Assembly (NCBI GenBank): GCA_027484605.1
Contig: JAIXSR010000095.1
Coordinates: 40,948-104,947, forward strand
Direction of reading: 5' to 3'
DNA: 64,000 bases
Source: Hyphomicrobiales bacterium
GTDB lineage: Bacteria > Pseudomonadota > Alphaproteobacteria > Rhizobiales > Beijerinckiaceae
The position numbers and the translations under genes are program-made. The number at the start of each line of letters is the position of its first letter. Position 1 is the first letter of the stretch. The notes beneath the pieces were generated by a model, which was given only the letters and a program-made list of their open reading frames with translations, made no database searches and was not told where the DNA came from. Below are positions 10,004 through 21,035 of this stretch, piece after piece.

Positions 10004-11196
10004 TCAGCCGCCTTCTGGGACGTCCCGAGACGGTCGGCCGCGTAGCGGCGGAGGGAAGCCGGCAGGTTTGGATATGATGCCGCGACATCCGCAGCCGTCT
10101 GTGCAACATGCTGCTCGATCGAGGCCCGGAAACGGCCGGACGAGAAGCGTTCTGCGTGTTCCCGGCAAACCCGCCAGTCAAACAGATGTTCTTCGCGGAT
10201 GAACCGCTGCACGCATTCAAGGATCGAGTCCGGCGTGGGCTCGTCGAAGAAGAGGCCTGTCCGCCTCGGCCCGTGCCCCCGGACAGTCTCGAGGGCTCCC
10301 CCCCGGCCAAAGGCCAGCACAGGCGTTCCTTCTGCCTGCGCTTCGACAGGGACAATCCCGAAATCCTCTTCCGCGGCGAAAATGAAAGCACGGGCGCCCG
10401 CCATCAGGTCGCGCATCTCCGCATCCGAGACAAAGCCCCTGAACTCGACATTCGGGCCGGCCATCGCCTTGAGACGAGCCTCCTCCGGTCCGGTCCCGGC
10501 CACGACAAGCTTCAGTTCGGGCGCTCTGGAAATCGCCTCGACGATCAGATGGATGTTCTTGTAGGGAACCAGCCGGCTGGCGGCGAAGAAATAGTCGCCG
10601 GTGGGTTTCTTCTCCCGGAACGGTGCGATTTCCACCGGCGGATTGAGCACCGGCGCCTCGCGGCCGTAGATCTTGCGGATCCGCCGAGCGACAAAGGCCG
10701 AGTTGGCCAGCATCAGGTCTGGACCATGCGCGGTCCGGACATCCCATATGCGGATCCGGCCGAGAAGCATGCGCACAAGGGCACTCTTTAGCCCCCGTTC
10801 CATGTTGGACTGGCGAAGATATTCATGTTGCAGGTCCCAGGCATAGCGCATCGGCGAATGCACATACGCGACGTGGACCTGGTTCGGCCCCGTCAGGACC
10901 CCCTTTGCGACGGCATAGGAGCTGGAAATGACGAGATCGTATTCCGAAAAGTCGAATTGCTCGATCGCCAGCGGCATCAATGGCAGCAGGAAGCGATGGA
11001 TCTTCGCGATCTTCGGGAACCGGTGCAGGAAGCTCGTCCGGACATTCCGGATGCCGATCTTCTTCTGGTCCTCATCCGACAAGGCGTTGAAGAGCGTGAA
11101 GACATCCGCGTCGGGATAGCATTTCATGATATCCGCAAGGACACGCTCGGCGCCGCCAAGGACGTATAGCCAATCATGGACAATCGCGACGCGCAT
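10000..11196 (-). CDS. Glycosyltransferase family 4
   Basis: MRVAIVHDWLYVLGGAERVL start; EEDFGIVPVEAQAEGTPVLAFGRGGALETV. Confidence 0.92.
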   Translation of the reverse strand: MRVAIVHDWLYVLGGAERVLADIMKCYPDADVFTLFNALSDEDQKKIGIRNVRTSFLHRFPKIAKIHRFLLPLMPLAIEQFDFSEYDLVISSSYAVAKGVLTGPNQVHVAYVHSPMRYAWDLQHEYLRQSNMERGLKSALVRMLLGRIRIWDVRTAHGPDLMLANSAFVARRIRKIYGREAPVLNPPVEIAPFREKKPTGDYFFAASRLVPYKNIHLIVEAISRAPELKLVVAGTGPEEARLKAMAGPNVEFRGFVSDAEMRDLMAGARAFIFAAEEDFGIVPVEAQAEGTPVLAFGRGGALETVRGHGPRRTGLFFDEPTPDSILECVQRFIREEHLFDWRVCREHAERFSSGRFRASIEQHVAQTAADVAASYPNLPASLRRYAADRLGTSQKAAE

Positions 11197-11381
11197 GGAA
11201 GCTCCGGAAGCTGGGCAGACGGCCCGGGCATTGGTTCGAAACGATATGCAGACAGGGTTAACGAGCGATAAAGATCACACGTCCGAAGGCACTGAATGAA
11301 ACCTGATCCAGCCCTGCTCCGACCGCCGCTGCAAGGCACTGGTTCCGGTTCCGTAGCCTGCCGGAGAGAGCCGCATCTCCA

Positions 11382-12908
11382 TCAGGGCGAGGGTCTCCTC
11401 GGCCTGACCTGCACGAGGACCGGGTAGCCCCTGACGGCGATATCGATCTCCGTGCCCGTGATCGGGCCGTTCTGTTCGCCGGTCTTGACATCGGTGATGG
11501 TATAGGTCGCGCCTTCGGCCAGCGAGATCCGCCATTTCTCGGGTCTGGGCATGATCTCGCGCCCGACGGCCGGATCCCACCAGCGCAGGGTGTTGTTGGC
11601 GATGATGACGAAGGATCCGTCGGATTTCGACAGGGCCATGGTCGCGCCCCAGGTCTCGGCTTTGCTGCCTGTGACCGTGAAGGCCGGAATCCGCCCCGGA
11701 TCGCTCTGCTGCTCGTCAGCAAGGACCTTCGTGAAGCGATGGACGAAATCCGCCGCCGGTTTCGGCGACCAGTCGCCCCGGTAGAGGCCCCATCGCTCGG
11801 CATTCGGATCGCTCAGGTCGGTGCTGTCATCGACGATCTGATACTGATACAGGCGCTCGGCACCGAAATAGGCTGCCCAGAAGTAGTTGTTGACGATGAC
11901 CAGCGCCTGGATCGTCTCCGGAATGGCGAACTGGCCTGCCGGAACGGCCTTGCGCGTATTGGCGCCGCTTTCGGTGATGATGGTCCGGCGTCCCGGCATC
12001 GCATAGCGACCCCAGTTCGGGATCGAGAGCTGGTAGCTGCCATAGTTCGGCGGCATGCCGTTCTCGACAGGCCCCATGGGATCACCGAGGCTGATGCCGC
12101 TGACAGCGCTGTAGACATGGATGTTCATCAGGTCGTAGCGGCTGCGGTGATCCGCCAGGCCGGTCTCGGCATGATGGGCCTCGACGCCGTCCGGCCCGTT
12201 CGGGCCATGGGCTGCGATGCTCGGCGGCAGGAACGGGATCCGGGCAAAGGCCGGATCCTCTTTCCGCAATTGCTGGAGGGCATCGCCCCACTCCTGCCAG
12301 ATGCGGTTATACGCGGCGAGGTTCTGGGGGTATTTTTCGCCCTTCGGGCTGAAGGTCGGCTGGTTGTTGGGCTCGTTCGGCGCTTCGATGCTGGCCAGAA
12401 CGCCGAGCTGTGCGAGCTTCTTGAGATTGACCACGGGATCCTTGCGGGACCCCTCGCGCCAGCGGGGCGGCCCATCGGCATCGATGAGGTAGTTCAGTTT
12501 CAGGCGGGGAATCGCCTTTCGCAGGATCAGCAGGTTCTCGAAATCGGTCGGCACATTCGGGAATGGTGTCCCGGCGCTGGCATTCGGATCATCATCGAGG
12601 CCCTGATTGCGGATGTGATGGATGCCAAGATATTTCAGGGCAGAGATGAATTCCTTCTGCCCGTTCCGGTTGGGAAGGTCATGCGGATTGTTGCGGCCGA
12701 TCTGGTAGGCAATGTGGATGTTGGTGCCCATCCGGTCGATCATGTCGAAAGCGCTGAGCCGCTCGACCTTCTGATAGGGCAGCGGCGTGGCCGCCCGGCC
12801 AGAAGCGACCTGTGCCGATGCTGCAGGTGGAAGCCATACGGAGGCACATGCCATCAAGGCCGCGAAGCATGCCGGATGCGAAGGCAATCGAGAAAAATGC
12901 ATAAGCAA
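11382..12908 (-). CDS. Secreted glycoside-hydrolase-like (clan A TIM barrel-like) protein
   Basis: Signal peptide; IEAPNEPN and IITESGANT resemble the acid/base (NEP) and nucleophile (E) motifs of clan A glycosidases. Confidence 0.6.
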   Translation of the reverse strand: MLMHFSRLPSHPACFAALMACASVWLPPAASAQVASGRAATPLPYQKVERLSAFDMIDRMGTNIHIAYQIGRNNPHDLPNRNGQKEFISALKYLGIHHIRNQGLDDDPNASAGTPFPNVPTDFENLLILRKAIPRLKLNYLIDADGPPRWREGSRKDPVVNLKKLAQLGVLASIEAPNEPNNQPTFSPKGEKYPQNLAAYNRIWQEWGDALQQLRKEDPAFARIPFLPPSIAAHGPNGPDGVEAHHAETGLADHRSRYDLMNIHVYSAVSGISLGDPMGPVENGMPPNYGSYQLSIPNWGRYAMPGRRTIITESGANTRKAVPAGQFAIPETIQALVIVNNYFWAAYFGAERLYQYQIVDDSTDLSDPNAERWGLYRGDWSPKPAADFVHRFTKVLADEQQSDPGRIPAFTVTGSKAETWGATMALSKSDGSFVIIANNTLRWWDPAVGREIMPRPEKWRISLAEGATYTITDVKTGEQNGPITGTEIDIAVRGYPVLVQVRPRRPSP

Positions 12909-13010
12909 ACGGAGTACTACGCAAACGTTAAGTTCACGTGTAACTGATCGTAGAATCCCGAGGCATTGGCTGACTTTTGCCTAGTATATCCAGCTGGTTC
13001 GAGCCGCCGG

Positions 13011-14042
13011 CTAGCGCATCGCCCTTCGCGCCAGGAAAGGCAGTGCCGCCGCGATCATCACGAAACGGGCCACGTGATGGGACGAGACGTAGAGGGGGTC
13101 AAGCCCCATCGCGAGGCCCAGCACCACCATCGCCTCCAGGCCACCGGGTGCAAATGCGACCAGCGCTTCCGGCAGGGGAACATTGGCGAGCCGGGCCGTC
13201 AACAGCGCCCCCAAAGCCGCGACTGCCACGGTGACCACCAGCAGCAGGAGCCCCGGGAGAAAGAGGGACCGAACGGTCTGGAAATCGAGCCCCGAGAAGC
13301 GCGAACCGGCATAGACGCCGACAATGACCATCGCCATGGACACGATCGCAACCGGCGGCGAGCCGGTGATGAGCCCTGTGACATGGAGCAGTCCGGCTGC
13401 CGCCATCCCGCCCAGCAGGAATGGCGCCATGATGCGCAGGGCCTGGAACAGCCACGACACGAGAACCGCGGCGAGCATCATGACCGCGAAGGCGGCCGGC
13501 CCGATCACTTCCGGGGGCGCCGTATTGACTTCGCGCACGGCCAGAAGCGTTGCGCTCGGCAGGACCGCCACCAGAACGAACATCCGGAAGGATTGTACGG
13601 CGACGACCGGCAGCATGGCAGATCGCGTTTCCGACACGGCGGCGATCACTGCCGAGAGTGCCCCCGGGACAGAGGCGAACATCGCGCTGGTCCTGTCCCA
13701 ATGAAAGAAACGGACAAGCGCCAGCCGCCCTGTGAACACGATGGCTACCGTTGTCAGCGCCAGCAGAAGCAGCGAGACCGGATAGCGTTCGAGCGCGCGC
13801 AGCATTTCGGGGGTAATCGCACTCCCCGTCAGGGCGCCGGCAAAAAGCATCCCGAGATCCCGGACCGAATCCGGCATGACCGGCTTCACCCCGATCACGA
13901 TGAGCAGCACCGCGCCGACCAGCGCACCCGAGAGCCAGGGCGCGGGGAGACGGAGGATGTAGAACACATAGCCCCCGATCAGCCCGGCGCCGATTGTCAG
14001 GATCAACCGGCCCCAGACCGGCAGCGTGCCAAAACCGGTCAC
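13011..14042 (-). CDS. AbrB family membrane protein (ammonia monooxygenase-like DUF)
   Basis: Duplicated hydrophobic halves; APWLSGALVGAVLLI, FAPGGLEAMVVLGLAMGLDPLYVSSHHVARF. Confidence 0.85.
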   Translation of the reverse strand: MTGFGTLPVWGRLILTIGAGLIGGYVFYILRLPAPWLSGALVGAVLLIVIGVKPVMPDSVRDLGMLFAGALTGSAITPEMLRALERYPVSLLLLALTTVAIVFTGRLALVRFFHWDRTSAMFASVPGALSAVIAAVSETRSAMLPVVAVQSFRMFVLVAVLPSATLLAVREVNTAPPEVIGPAAFAVMMLAAVLVSWLFQALRIMAPFLLGGMAAAGLLHVTGLITGSPPVAIVSMAMVIVGVYAGSRFSGLDFQTVRSLFLPGLLLLVVTVAVAALGALLTARLANVPLPEALVAFAPGGLEAMVVLGLAMGLDPLYVSSHHVARFVMIAAALPFLARRAMR

Positions 14043-15220
14043 AGCCGCGCCACCGCCTCCACCAATCGATCCGCCGCCATGACAATGTCAGCCGATTTCC
14101 GGAGATAGCAGAGCCGAAGGAACCCTTCGCCGCCGGCACCGAAGGCCGTGCCCGGTGCGAGCCCGACATTGGCCTCGTCGATGAGCCGGAAGGCGAGCTG
14201 CCGGGTATCGTCCACGCCTTCGATCCCGAAGAAGAGGTAGAAGGCCCCGGATGGCGGCGCCATCCGGAATCGGTTCTGGCGGGCAAAGGCTTCGAGGAGG
14301 ATCTGGCGGTTGCGGCGCGCCCGGTCCACCTGCTCCACGATCAGGGCCTCGCCGCCGCGGATCGCGGTTTCCGCCGCGCGCTGGACGAAGACCGGGGCCC
14401 CCGAACTCGAATACTGGATCAGGTTCACGATGGTCTGGCCGAGGGCGGACGGCGCCTCGATCCAGCCCAGGCGCCAGCCCGTCATCGCCCAGTTCTTCGA
14501 CATCGTCTGGACAAAGAGCACCCGGTCTTCCGCCGTCATGACGTCGCGGAAGGACGGGGCGCGGGGTCCGTCGAAATAGAAGCGGCCATAGATCTCGTCG
14601 GCGATGATCCAGAGCCCGTGCCGCCGTGCCAGATCCATCAGGATCCGGATCTCCTCCGCGCTGGCGGTCCAGCCGGTGGGATTGGCGGGCGAATTGATGA
14701 CCATCGCCCGGGTCTTGGGGCCGATCGCCGCCGCCAGAGCCTCCAGATCGAGCTGCCAGCCCGCTGCGCCGAAACGCATCGGAACCTCGCGCGGCGAAGC
14801 CCCCGACACGGTCAGCGCGCCGATGAAGTTGGGCCAGGCCGGCGTGGGCACGATCACCTCGTCTCCGGCCCCGGCAACCATGGTCACGGCGATCTGCAAC
14901 GCATGCATGCCGCCGGATGTCACGAAGATCCGGTCGGCCGAAACAGGCGTGCCGTACATCCCGCCGAGATAGCCGGCAATGGTTTCGCGCAAGGTCGGGA
15001 GACCGGCCTGGTAGGTGTAGAATGTCTCGCCCGCCGCCAGCGATGCAGAGGCTGCGTCGGCGATGAAGGCCGGCGTGGACATGTCGCCCTCGCCGACCCA
15101 GAGCGGAACGAGGCCTGGCCGGCCCCGACCATAATCGAAGACCTCGACAATGCCGCTGGACGGTGCCTGGGATGCGTTTGCCCGGATGGGAAACGCCGAA
15201 GGAAGGGAAGGACTCATCAT
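14039..15220 (-). CDS. PLP-dependent aminotransferase class I/II
   Basis: VINSPANPTGWTASAEEI, IIADEIYGRFYFDG, SKNWAMTGWRLGW; ATG at 15220 preferred over 15268. Confidence 0.9.
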   Translation of the reverse strand: MMSPSLPSAFPIRANASQAPSSGIVEVFDYGRGRPGLVPLWVGEGDMSTPAFIADAASASLAAGETFYTYQAGLPTLRETIAGYLGGMYGTPVSADRIFVTSGGMHALQIAVTMVAGAGDEVIVPTPAWPNFIGALTVSGASPREVPMRFGAAGWQLDLEALAAAIGPKTRAMVINSPANPTGWTASAEEIRILMDLARRHGLWIIADEIYGRFYFDGPRAPSFRDVMTAEDRVLFVQTMSKNWAMTGWRLGWIEAPSALGQTIVNLIQYSSSGAPVFVQRAAETAIRGGEALIVEQVDRARRNRQILLEAFARQNRFRMAPPSGAFYLFFGIEGVDDTRQLAFRLIDEANVGLAPGTAFGAGGEGFLRLCYLRKSADIVMAADRLVEAVARL

Positions 15221-15280
15221 CGAGGCCTTATGCTTCGAAAGCAGGAGGCATTCAACCAACCAAAGCACGTATGGCGGGGG

Positions 15281-15697
15281 TTATTTCCTCAGGAGATCGC
15301 GGATTTCCGTCAGCAGCTTTTCCTGGGCCGGCGGCTCGGCCGGTGCGGCCGGCGCTTCGGCCAGCTGCTGCTGCTTCAGCCGGTTCATGCCCTTGACGAC
15401 CATGAACAGCACCCAGGCGATAATCACGAAATTGATCGAGACCGTCAGGAACTTGCCATAGGCCAGCACGGCGCCCTGCTTGGCGGCATCCGCCACATTG
15501 GTGGCCGTGACCGCCTTGCTCAGCGCGAGAAAGTAGTTGTCGAAATTCAGCCCGCCGACGACCGCGCCGATCAGCGGCATGAAGATATCCCCCACCATCG
15601 AGTCGACGATCTTGCCGAAGGCTGCCCCGATGATCACGCCGATCGCCAGATCGACGACATTGCCCTTCAGGGCAAATTCCTTGAATTCCTTCAACAT
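15281..15697 (-). CDS. mscL: Large-conductance mechanosensitive channel MscL
   Basis: [44 protein letters not shown]; start at internal Met of the 15281-15940 ORF. Confidence 0.97.
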   Translation of the reverse strand: MLKEFKEFALKGNVVDLAIGVIIGAAFGKIVDSMVGDIFMPLIGAVVGGLNFDNYFLALSKAVTATNVADAAKQGAVLAYGKFLTVSINFVIIAWVLFMVVKGMNRLKQQQLAEAPAAPAEPPAQEKLLTEIRDLLRK

Positions 15698-15914
15698 GGC
15701 ATTCCCCTTCACGCCGTTGAACCCAGCTGCCAGGCCCGTCTCCGGTGTCCCGACGGCCAATACTTGAGGACAAAAGCTTGACCATGCAAGGAATTTGGCG
15801 CGGCATCGGCTCTTCTCCCCGGGAAGCTGGGGCCGGCCTGGTCCGAGAGTCGACTTGCGGGGAGCGCAAGAGCATGAAATCCTGCCATTCCGGCCAATCG
15901 AACCAGGAAAAAAC

Positions 15915-18900
15915 ATGCTCGCCGGCTGGGTCGCGCTCATCGCGGCGCTTCTCTATCTGTTCGCTTTGTTCGCCATCGCGCATTATGGCGATACGCGGGG
16001 CCGCTGGCTCATGCGCGGACGGCTGCGGCCGACCATCTATGCCCTGACGCTGGCGGTCTATTGTACATCCTGGACCTTCCTCGGCTCGGTAGGCCTCGCC
16101 TCGCGCAGCGGTTTCGATTTCCTGCCCATCTATCTCGGCCCGCTGATCGGAATCCTGATCGGGCTGCCGTTGATCGCCCGGATCACCAATATCGCGAAAT
16201 CGCAGCGCATCACCTCGGTGGCCGACTTCATCGGCGCCCGCTACGGCAAGAGCAGCAAGGTCGCGGGGATGGTGGCGATCATCGCCGTCGTCGGGACGAT
16301 CCCCTATATCGCCCTGCAGCTCAAGGCGATCTCCTCCTCGCTGGAGATCATCGTGTTCCGCGAGCAGGGCGTTCCCATGACGCAGGGATTCAGCCTGATC
16401 GGCGATGTCTCCCTGCTGGTGACGATCGTGCTTGCGGCCTTTGCGATCGCCTTCGGGACCCGGCATATCGACGCAACCGAGCATCAGGACGGCCTGATGC
16501 TGGCGGTTGCGGCGGAATCGCTGATCAAGCTGCTGGCCTTCCTCGCCGTCGGCATCTTCGTCGTCTACTGGATGTTCAACGGCTTCGATGACCTGTTCCG
16601 CCAGGCGCGTGACTTCCCTCCCGCGGCACGCGTGCTCTCGACCGGCCCCGATCCCTGGGTCTGGACGACCACCACCGTGCTCGCCGCCTGCGCGATCTTC
16701 CTGCTGCCGCGGCAATTCCACGTGATGGTGGTCGAGAACCGGGACACCGAAGACCTGCGCCATGTCGCCTGGCATTTCCCCGCCTATCTCGTTGCGATCA
16801 ACATCTTCGTCATTCCGATCGCCCTGGCCGGCTGGCTGATTTTCCCCGAAACGGGGATCGATCGTGACTTCATGGTGCTGTCGCTGCCGCAATTCGCGCA
16901 TGCCGGCTGGATCGCACTGATCGCCTTCATCGGTGCGCTTTCGGCAGCCACGGCGATGGTCATCGTCGAATCCGTCGCCTGCGGGATCATGATCTCGAAC
17001 GATCTCGCCATGCCCTTCCTGCTGCGCCGGATGAATCTCCGGCCCAAGGATGCCCTGGAGGACAGCGACCAGAAGGCCCGGTCCAGCGCGGACATGGTCG
17101 AGATGGTGCTGACCATCCGCCGCGTCGCCGTCGTGGTGATCCTGTTCCTCGGCTTCGCCTATTACCGCTCCAGCGAGAAGGCGGCGCTCGCCTCGATCGG
17201 CCTGCTGTCCTTCGCCGCGATCGCGCAGCTCGTGCCGGCCTTTTTCGGCGGGCTGTTCTGGCAGCGTGCCAATGCACAGGGTGCACTGGCGGGGTTGTCG
17301 ATCGGCTTTCTCAGCTGGCTCTACCTGCTCTTCATGCCGACGCTGGCCGGCTCCGAAGGCTTCATCCACCATGTCGTCCGTGACGGACCGTTCGGCCTGA
17401 GTTTCCTGGCACCGTCGAACATCCTCAACCCGAACCTGCCGACCCTGGTCCAGGGAGCGGTCATATCGCTCGGCCTCAACCTGCTGGCCTTCGTGACGAT
17501 CTCGCTGATGCGAGAGCCGACACCGATCGAGCGCCTGCAGGCCAGCCTCTTCACCGGGCCCGAAGCGGCGACATCCGGACCGGGCTTCAAGCTCTGGCGC
17601 AGCGCGGTCAATGTCGACGACCTCAAGACGACGGTCGGGCGCTATCTCGGCGAGGAACGGACCAACCGGGCCTTCCAATCCTTCGAGCAGCAGAGGGGCG
17701 TCGCCTTCAGCGCAGGGCAGGAGGCTGATGCCCATACCATCCGCTTCGCCGAGCAGCTGCTGGCCTCGGCGATCGGGGCAGCCTCCTCGCGGCTCGTTCT
17801 TTCGCTGATGCTCCGGCGCCGGAATGTCTCGACCGAAGCGGCGCTCAAGCTGCTCGACGATGCTTCGGCGGCGATCCAGTATTCGCGCACGCTGCTCCAG
17901 CATGGGCTTGACCATGCACGGCAGGGCGTGACCGTTTTCGATCAGGACCTGCGCCTGATGTGCTGGAACCGGGCCTTCCAGGACCTGTTCGACCTCCCGG
18001 CCGATCTTGTCCGGTTCGGGGTCGGGCTCGACGAAATCGTCAGCTACAATGCCAAGCGCGGCCTCTACGGAAAATCACCCCGGGCCGACGTGATCGCCCG
18101 TCGCATCGCCTCGCTGGTGCAGGAATCCGAGCCGCAGCGGCTCCGGCTGGTCCCTTCCAACCGGGTGATCGAGATCCGCTCGAACCACCTGCCGGATGGT
18201 GGCCTCGTCACGACCTATACCGACATCACCGAGGCAGTTCAGGCCGAGAAGGCGCTCGAGGATGCCAATGCCACGCTGGAGCGGCGTGTCCGGCAACGGA
18301 CAGACGAGCTGACCCAGGCCAACCGGGCCCTCGCGCGGGCCAAGCTCGATGCCGATGAGGCCAATGCCTCGAAGACGCGCTTCCTCGCGGCCGCAAGTCA
18401 CGACATCATCCAGCCGCTCAATGCCGCGCGCCTCTATTCGGCAGCCTTGTCCGAGGCGATGAAGGGTCAGGACAATGCGGAACTCGCGGAGAATGTGGGT
18501 GCCTCGCTCAATGCCGTCGAGGAAATCCTCTCCGCATTGCTCGAGATTTCCCGGCTCGATGGCGGGAAGATGCAGCCGGAAATCACCACCTTCAAGATCG
18601 GCGAATTGCTTTCCCAGATGCAGATCGAGTTCGACCCGATCGCCAGGGCCAAGGGCATTCGCCTGAAGATCCTGCCAAGCAGCCTCGTGGTACGCAGCGA
18701 CAGGCGGCTCATGCGGCGCCTGCTCCAGAATCTTGTTTCCAATGCGATCAAGTACACGGTGAAGGGCCATGTGCTCGTGGGCATGCGCCGGCGCGGCGAG
18801 CATGTGATCCTCGTCGTCGGCGATACGGGGATCGGCATCCCGAGCAACAAGCACAAGACGATCTTCAAGGAATTCCAGCGCCTCGACCAGGGCGCCCGGA

Positions 18901-19481
18901 TCGAGCGCGGGCTCGGGCTCGGCCTCTCGATTGTCGAGCGCATTGTCCGGGTCCTCCATCTCAACCTGGCCCTCGATTCCCGACCGGGACGCGGCACGAT
19001 GTTCCGGGTCGATATCCCCCGGGCACCGGAATCCGTCGCCCTGGCGGAAGCCGGCCAGCAGGATCCGCCACAGGCGACGAGCTATTCCCCGCTCTCCGGA
19101 CTGCATGTCGTGGTGATCGACAATGAGCCGACCATTCTCGACGGCATGCAACGCCTGCTCTCGGGCTGGGGTTGCCATGTCCTTACGGCCAGCCATGCCG
19201 CGGAGGCGATGGAAAAGGCAGGACAGGCGAAGGTGATCCCGGCGATTGCCCTGGTCGACTACCAGCTTGACGACGGCCACGGGCTGGATGCAATCCGGCG
19301 CCTGCGCTGGCGCTACGGGACCGACCTTCCGGCGGTTCTCATCACGGCCGACCGTTCGCCGGAAGTCCGCGAGGAGGCCGGCGCGGAAAACGTCCAGATC
19401 CTCAACAAGCCGATCCGGCCGCCCAGCTTGCGGGCGCTGCTGGCCCAATTGAGCTTGCAGTCGCCCCGCGCTGCGGAATAG
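15915..19481 (+). CDS. Sodium:solute symporter-like sensor hybrid histidine kinase (SSS-PAS-HisKA-HATPase-REC; NahK/CrbS-type)
   Basis: About 13 TM SSS-like N-terminus; [25 protein letters not shown]-box; [17 protein letters not shown]-terminal receiver [14 protein letters not shown]...[14 protein letters not shown]. Confidence 0.92.
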   Translation: MLAGWVALIAALLYLFALFAIAHYGDTRGRWLMRGRLRPTIYALTLAVYCTSWTFLGSVGLASRSGFDFLPIYLGPLIGILIGLPLIARITNIAKSQRITSVADFIGARYGKSSKVAGMVAIIAVVGTIPYIALQLKAISSSLEIIVFREQGVPMTQGFSLIGDVSLLVTIVLAAFAIAFGTRHIDATEHQDGLMLAVAAESLIKLLAFLAVGIFVVYWMFNGFDDLFRQARDFPPAARVLSTGPDPWVWTTTTVLAACAIFLLPRQFHVMVVENRDTEDLRHVAWHFPAYLVAINIFVIPIALAGWLIFPETGIDRDFMVLSLPQFAHAGWIALIAFIGALSAATAMVIVESVACGIMISNDLAMPFLLRRMNLRPKDALEDSDQKARSSADMVEMVLTIRRVAVVVILFLGFAYYRSSEKAALASIGLLSFAAIAQLVPAFFGGLFWQRANAQGALAGLSIGFLSWLYLLFMPTLAGSEGFIHHVVRDGPFGLSFLAPSNILNPNLPTLVQGAVISLGLNLLAFVTISLMREPTPIERLQASLFTGPEAATSGPGFKLWRSAVNVDDLKTTVGRYLGEERTNRAFQSFEQQRGVAFSAGQEADAHTIRFAEQLLASAIGAASSRLVLSLMLRRRNVSTEAALKLLDDASAAIQYSRTLLQHGLDHARQGVTVFDQDLRLMCWNRAFQDLFDLPADLVRFGVGLDEIVSYNAKRGLYGKSPRADVIARRIASLVQESEPQRLRLVPSNRVIEIRSNHLPDGGLVTTYTDITEAVQAEKALEDANATLERRVRQRTDELTQANRALARAKLDADEANASKTRFLAAASHDIIQPLNAARLYSAALSEAMKGQDNAELAENVGASLNAVEEILSALLEISRLDGGKMQPEITTFKIGELLSQMQIEFDPIARAKGIRLKILPSSLVVRSDRRLMRRLLQNLVSNAIKYTVKGHVLVGMRRRGEHVILVVGDTGIGIPSNKHKTIFKEFQRLDQGARIERGLGLGLSIVERIVRVLHLNLALDSRPGRGTMFRVDIPRAPESVALAEAGQQDPPQATSYSPLSGLHVVVIDNEPTILDGMQRLLSGWGCHVLTASHAAEAMEKAGQAKVIPAIALVDYQLDDGHGLDAIRRLRWRYGTDLPAVLITADRSPEVREEAGAENVQILNKPIRPPSLRALLAQLSLQSPRAAE

Positions 19482-19532
19482 GCCGCAGGGCGCCGTCTTG
19501 CGGCGCGGCGGAGAGGGGACTAAGAGAAGGCC

Positions 19533-19898
19533 ATGACCCGCGCCATTTTCGTCTCGCTGCGTCGCGTGCTGGCCGTCCTGGCCTGCCTGCTGCTGCTGCT
19601 TGGCGGCGTCGCGCAGCAGCGCGCCTTCGCATCGAAACTCGGCATGCCGGGTTCCGGCGCCATGGCCCTGTGCCTGCCGGGCATGGCAGCGCCGGACGGC
19701 GCCACGCTGCCATCGGCGCCGCTGCATGATTGCTTCGAATGCTGCCTCGGCACGCTGCCCGGCCTTGCCGGACAGGCGGTCAGCCATGTCGAGGCTCCCT
19801 CGCTTCCGGCTCAGGACATTGTCCTGCCGGACCGGAAGCTGCCCCCGGCCGGAATGGCCGCCCTTCCCTGTTCGCGAGGACCGCCGGGACGCGCCTGA
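19533..19898 (+). CDS. Small secreted/membrane protein, DUF2946-like
   Basis: N-terminal TM/signal; HDCFECCLG motif; immediately upstream of copper genes. Confidence 0.5.
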   Translation: MTRAIFVSLRRVLAVLACLLLLLGGVAQQRAFASKLGMPGSGAMALCLPGMAAPDGATLPSAPLHDCFECCLGTLPGLAGQAVSHVEAPSLPAQDIVLPDRKLPPAGMAALPCSRGPPGRA

Positions 19899-19935
19899 GC
19901 GCCGTTTCCCCTCCTCAAGCGAACAGGACAAATCC

Positions 19936-20970
19936 ATGTTGACGAATTTCTCGCGCCATCCGGCGCTGATGGCCCTTGCCGGCCTGACTTTCCTTGCCTC
20001 CGCCAATCCCGGCCTCGCCCACGCCACGTTCGAGAACGGGCAGGCGATGCAGAACAGCACCTACAAGGCGGTGATCCGGATCCCCCATGGCTGCGACGGG
20101 CAGGCCACGCATACGGTCCGCATCTCGATCCCCGACGGTGTGATCGCGGTCAAGCCGATGCCGAAGGCCGGCTGGACCGTGCGCACCAGCACGCGCAGCT
20201 ACGAGAAGCCCTATTCGCTCCATGGGCGCGAGGTGAAGGAGGGCGTCTCCGAGATCGTCTGGTCCGGCGGCCAGCTCGGGGACGACCAGTATGACGAATT
20301 CGTTTTCCAGGCCCGCATGACGGATCGGTTGCCGGCCATGCAGACGGTCCATATCCCGGTCGTGCAGGAATGCGCGACGGCCAAGGTCAGCTGGACGGAA
20401 ATCCCCGCCAGCGGGCAGGACCCCCATGCCCTGAAATTCCCGGCACCGGGCATCCGCATCGTCGCGGCGAACCAGGGCGGTGGCCATCAGCATATGGCAC
20501 AGCACCAGCATCATCACGGCATGCAGGCCGCCCCGGCCAACCCGGCCGAGCAGGTGATCCGGGTCGGCGATCTGGAGATCACCGCGCCGTGGAGCCGCGC
20601 AACGCCCGGCGGTGCCAAGGTGGCCGGCGGCTTCATGCGGATCACCAACAAGGGCCAGAGCGCGGATCGCCTTGTCGGCGGCTCGGCAGAGATTGCCGGC
20701 GTATTCGAGGTTCACGAGATGCGCATGGATGGCAATGTCATGCGGATGCGGGCGCTCGAGAAAGGCCTCGAGATCAAGCCGGGCGAAACGGTCGAACTCA
20801 AGCCAGGCGGCTATCATGTGATGTTCATTGACCTGAAGAAGCCTCTCAGGGCCGGTGATACGGTCAAGGGCACGCTGCTCTTCGAGAAGGCCGGCAAGGT
20901 CGAGGTGACCTACAATGTTCAGGCCATGAGCGGCGGTGGCGGACACGATCACGGCCAGCACAAGCATTGA
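19936..20970 (+). CDS. YcnI (DUF1775) domain fused to copper chaperone PCu(A)C
   Basis: Signal peptide ending GLA-HATFENG; IPHGCDG motif of YcnI; C-terminal HEMRMDGNVMRMR...GGYHVMF of PCu(A)C; His-rich linker and tail. Confidence 0.9.
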   Translation: MLTNFSRHPALMALAGLTFLASANPGLAHATFENGQAMQNSTYKAVIRIPHGCDGQATHTVRISIPDGVIAVKPMPKAGWTVRTSTRSYEKPYSLHGREVKEGVSEIVWSGGQLGDDQYDEFVFQARMTDRLPAMQTVHIPVVQECATAKVSWTEIPASGQDPHALKFPAPGIRIVAANQGGGHQHMAQHQHHHGMQAAPANPAEQVIRVGDLEITAPWSRATPGGAKVAGGFMRITNKGQSADRLVGGSAEIAGVFEVHEMRMDGNVMRMRALEKGLEIKPGETVELKPGGYHVMFIDLKKPLRAGDTVKGTLLFEKAGKVEVTYNVQAMSGGGGHDHGQHKH

Positions 20971-21035
20971 ACCTGCCCGCGATCCGGCTCCGGCCGGATC
21001 GCCCCTGCCCTGCAATGCCCCGGAGGTACCCTGCC

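Noticed and set aside
15252-17915. 887-aa minus-strand ORF over the hybrid kinase and mscL
   Set aside because: Antisense of a well-supported kinase; low-complexity D/G/Q/R-rich translation typical of GC-frame artefacts.
18075-20060. 661-aa minus-strand ORF
   Set aside because: Antisense to the kinase C-terminus and copper genes; no recognisable domain.
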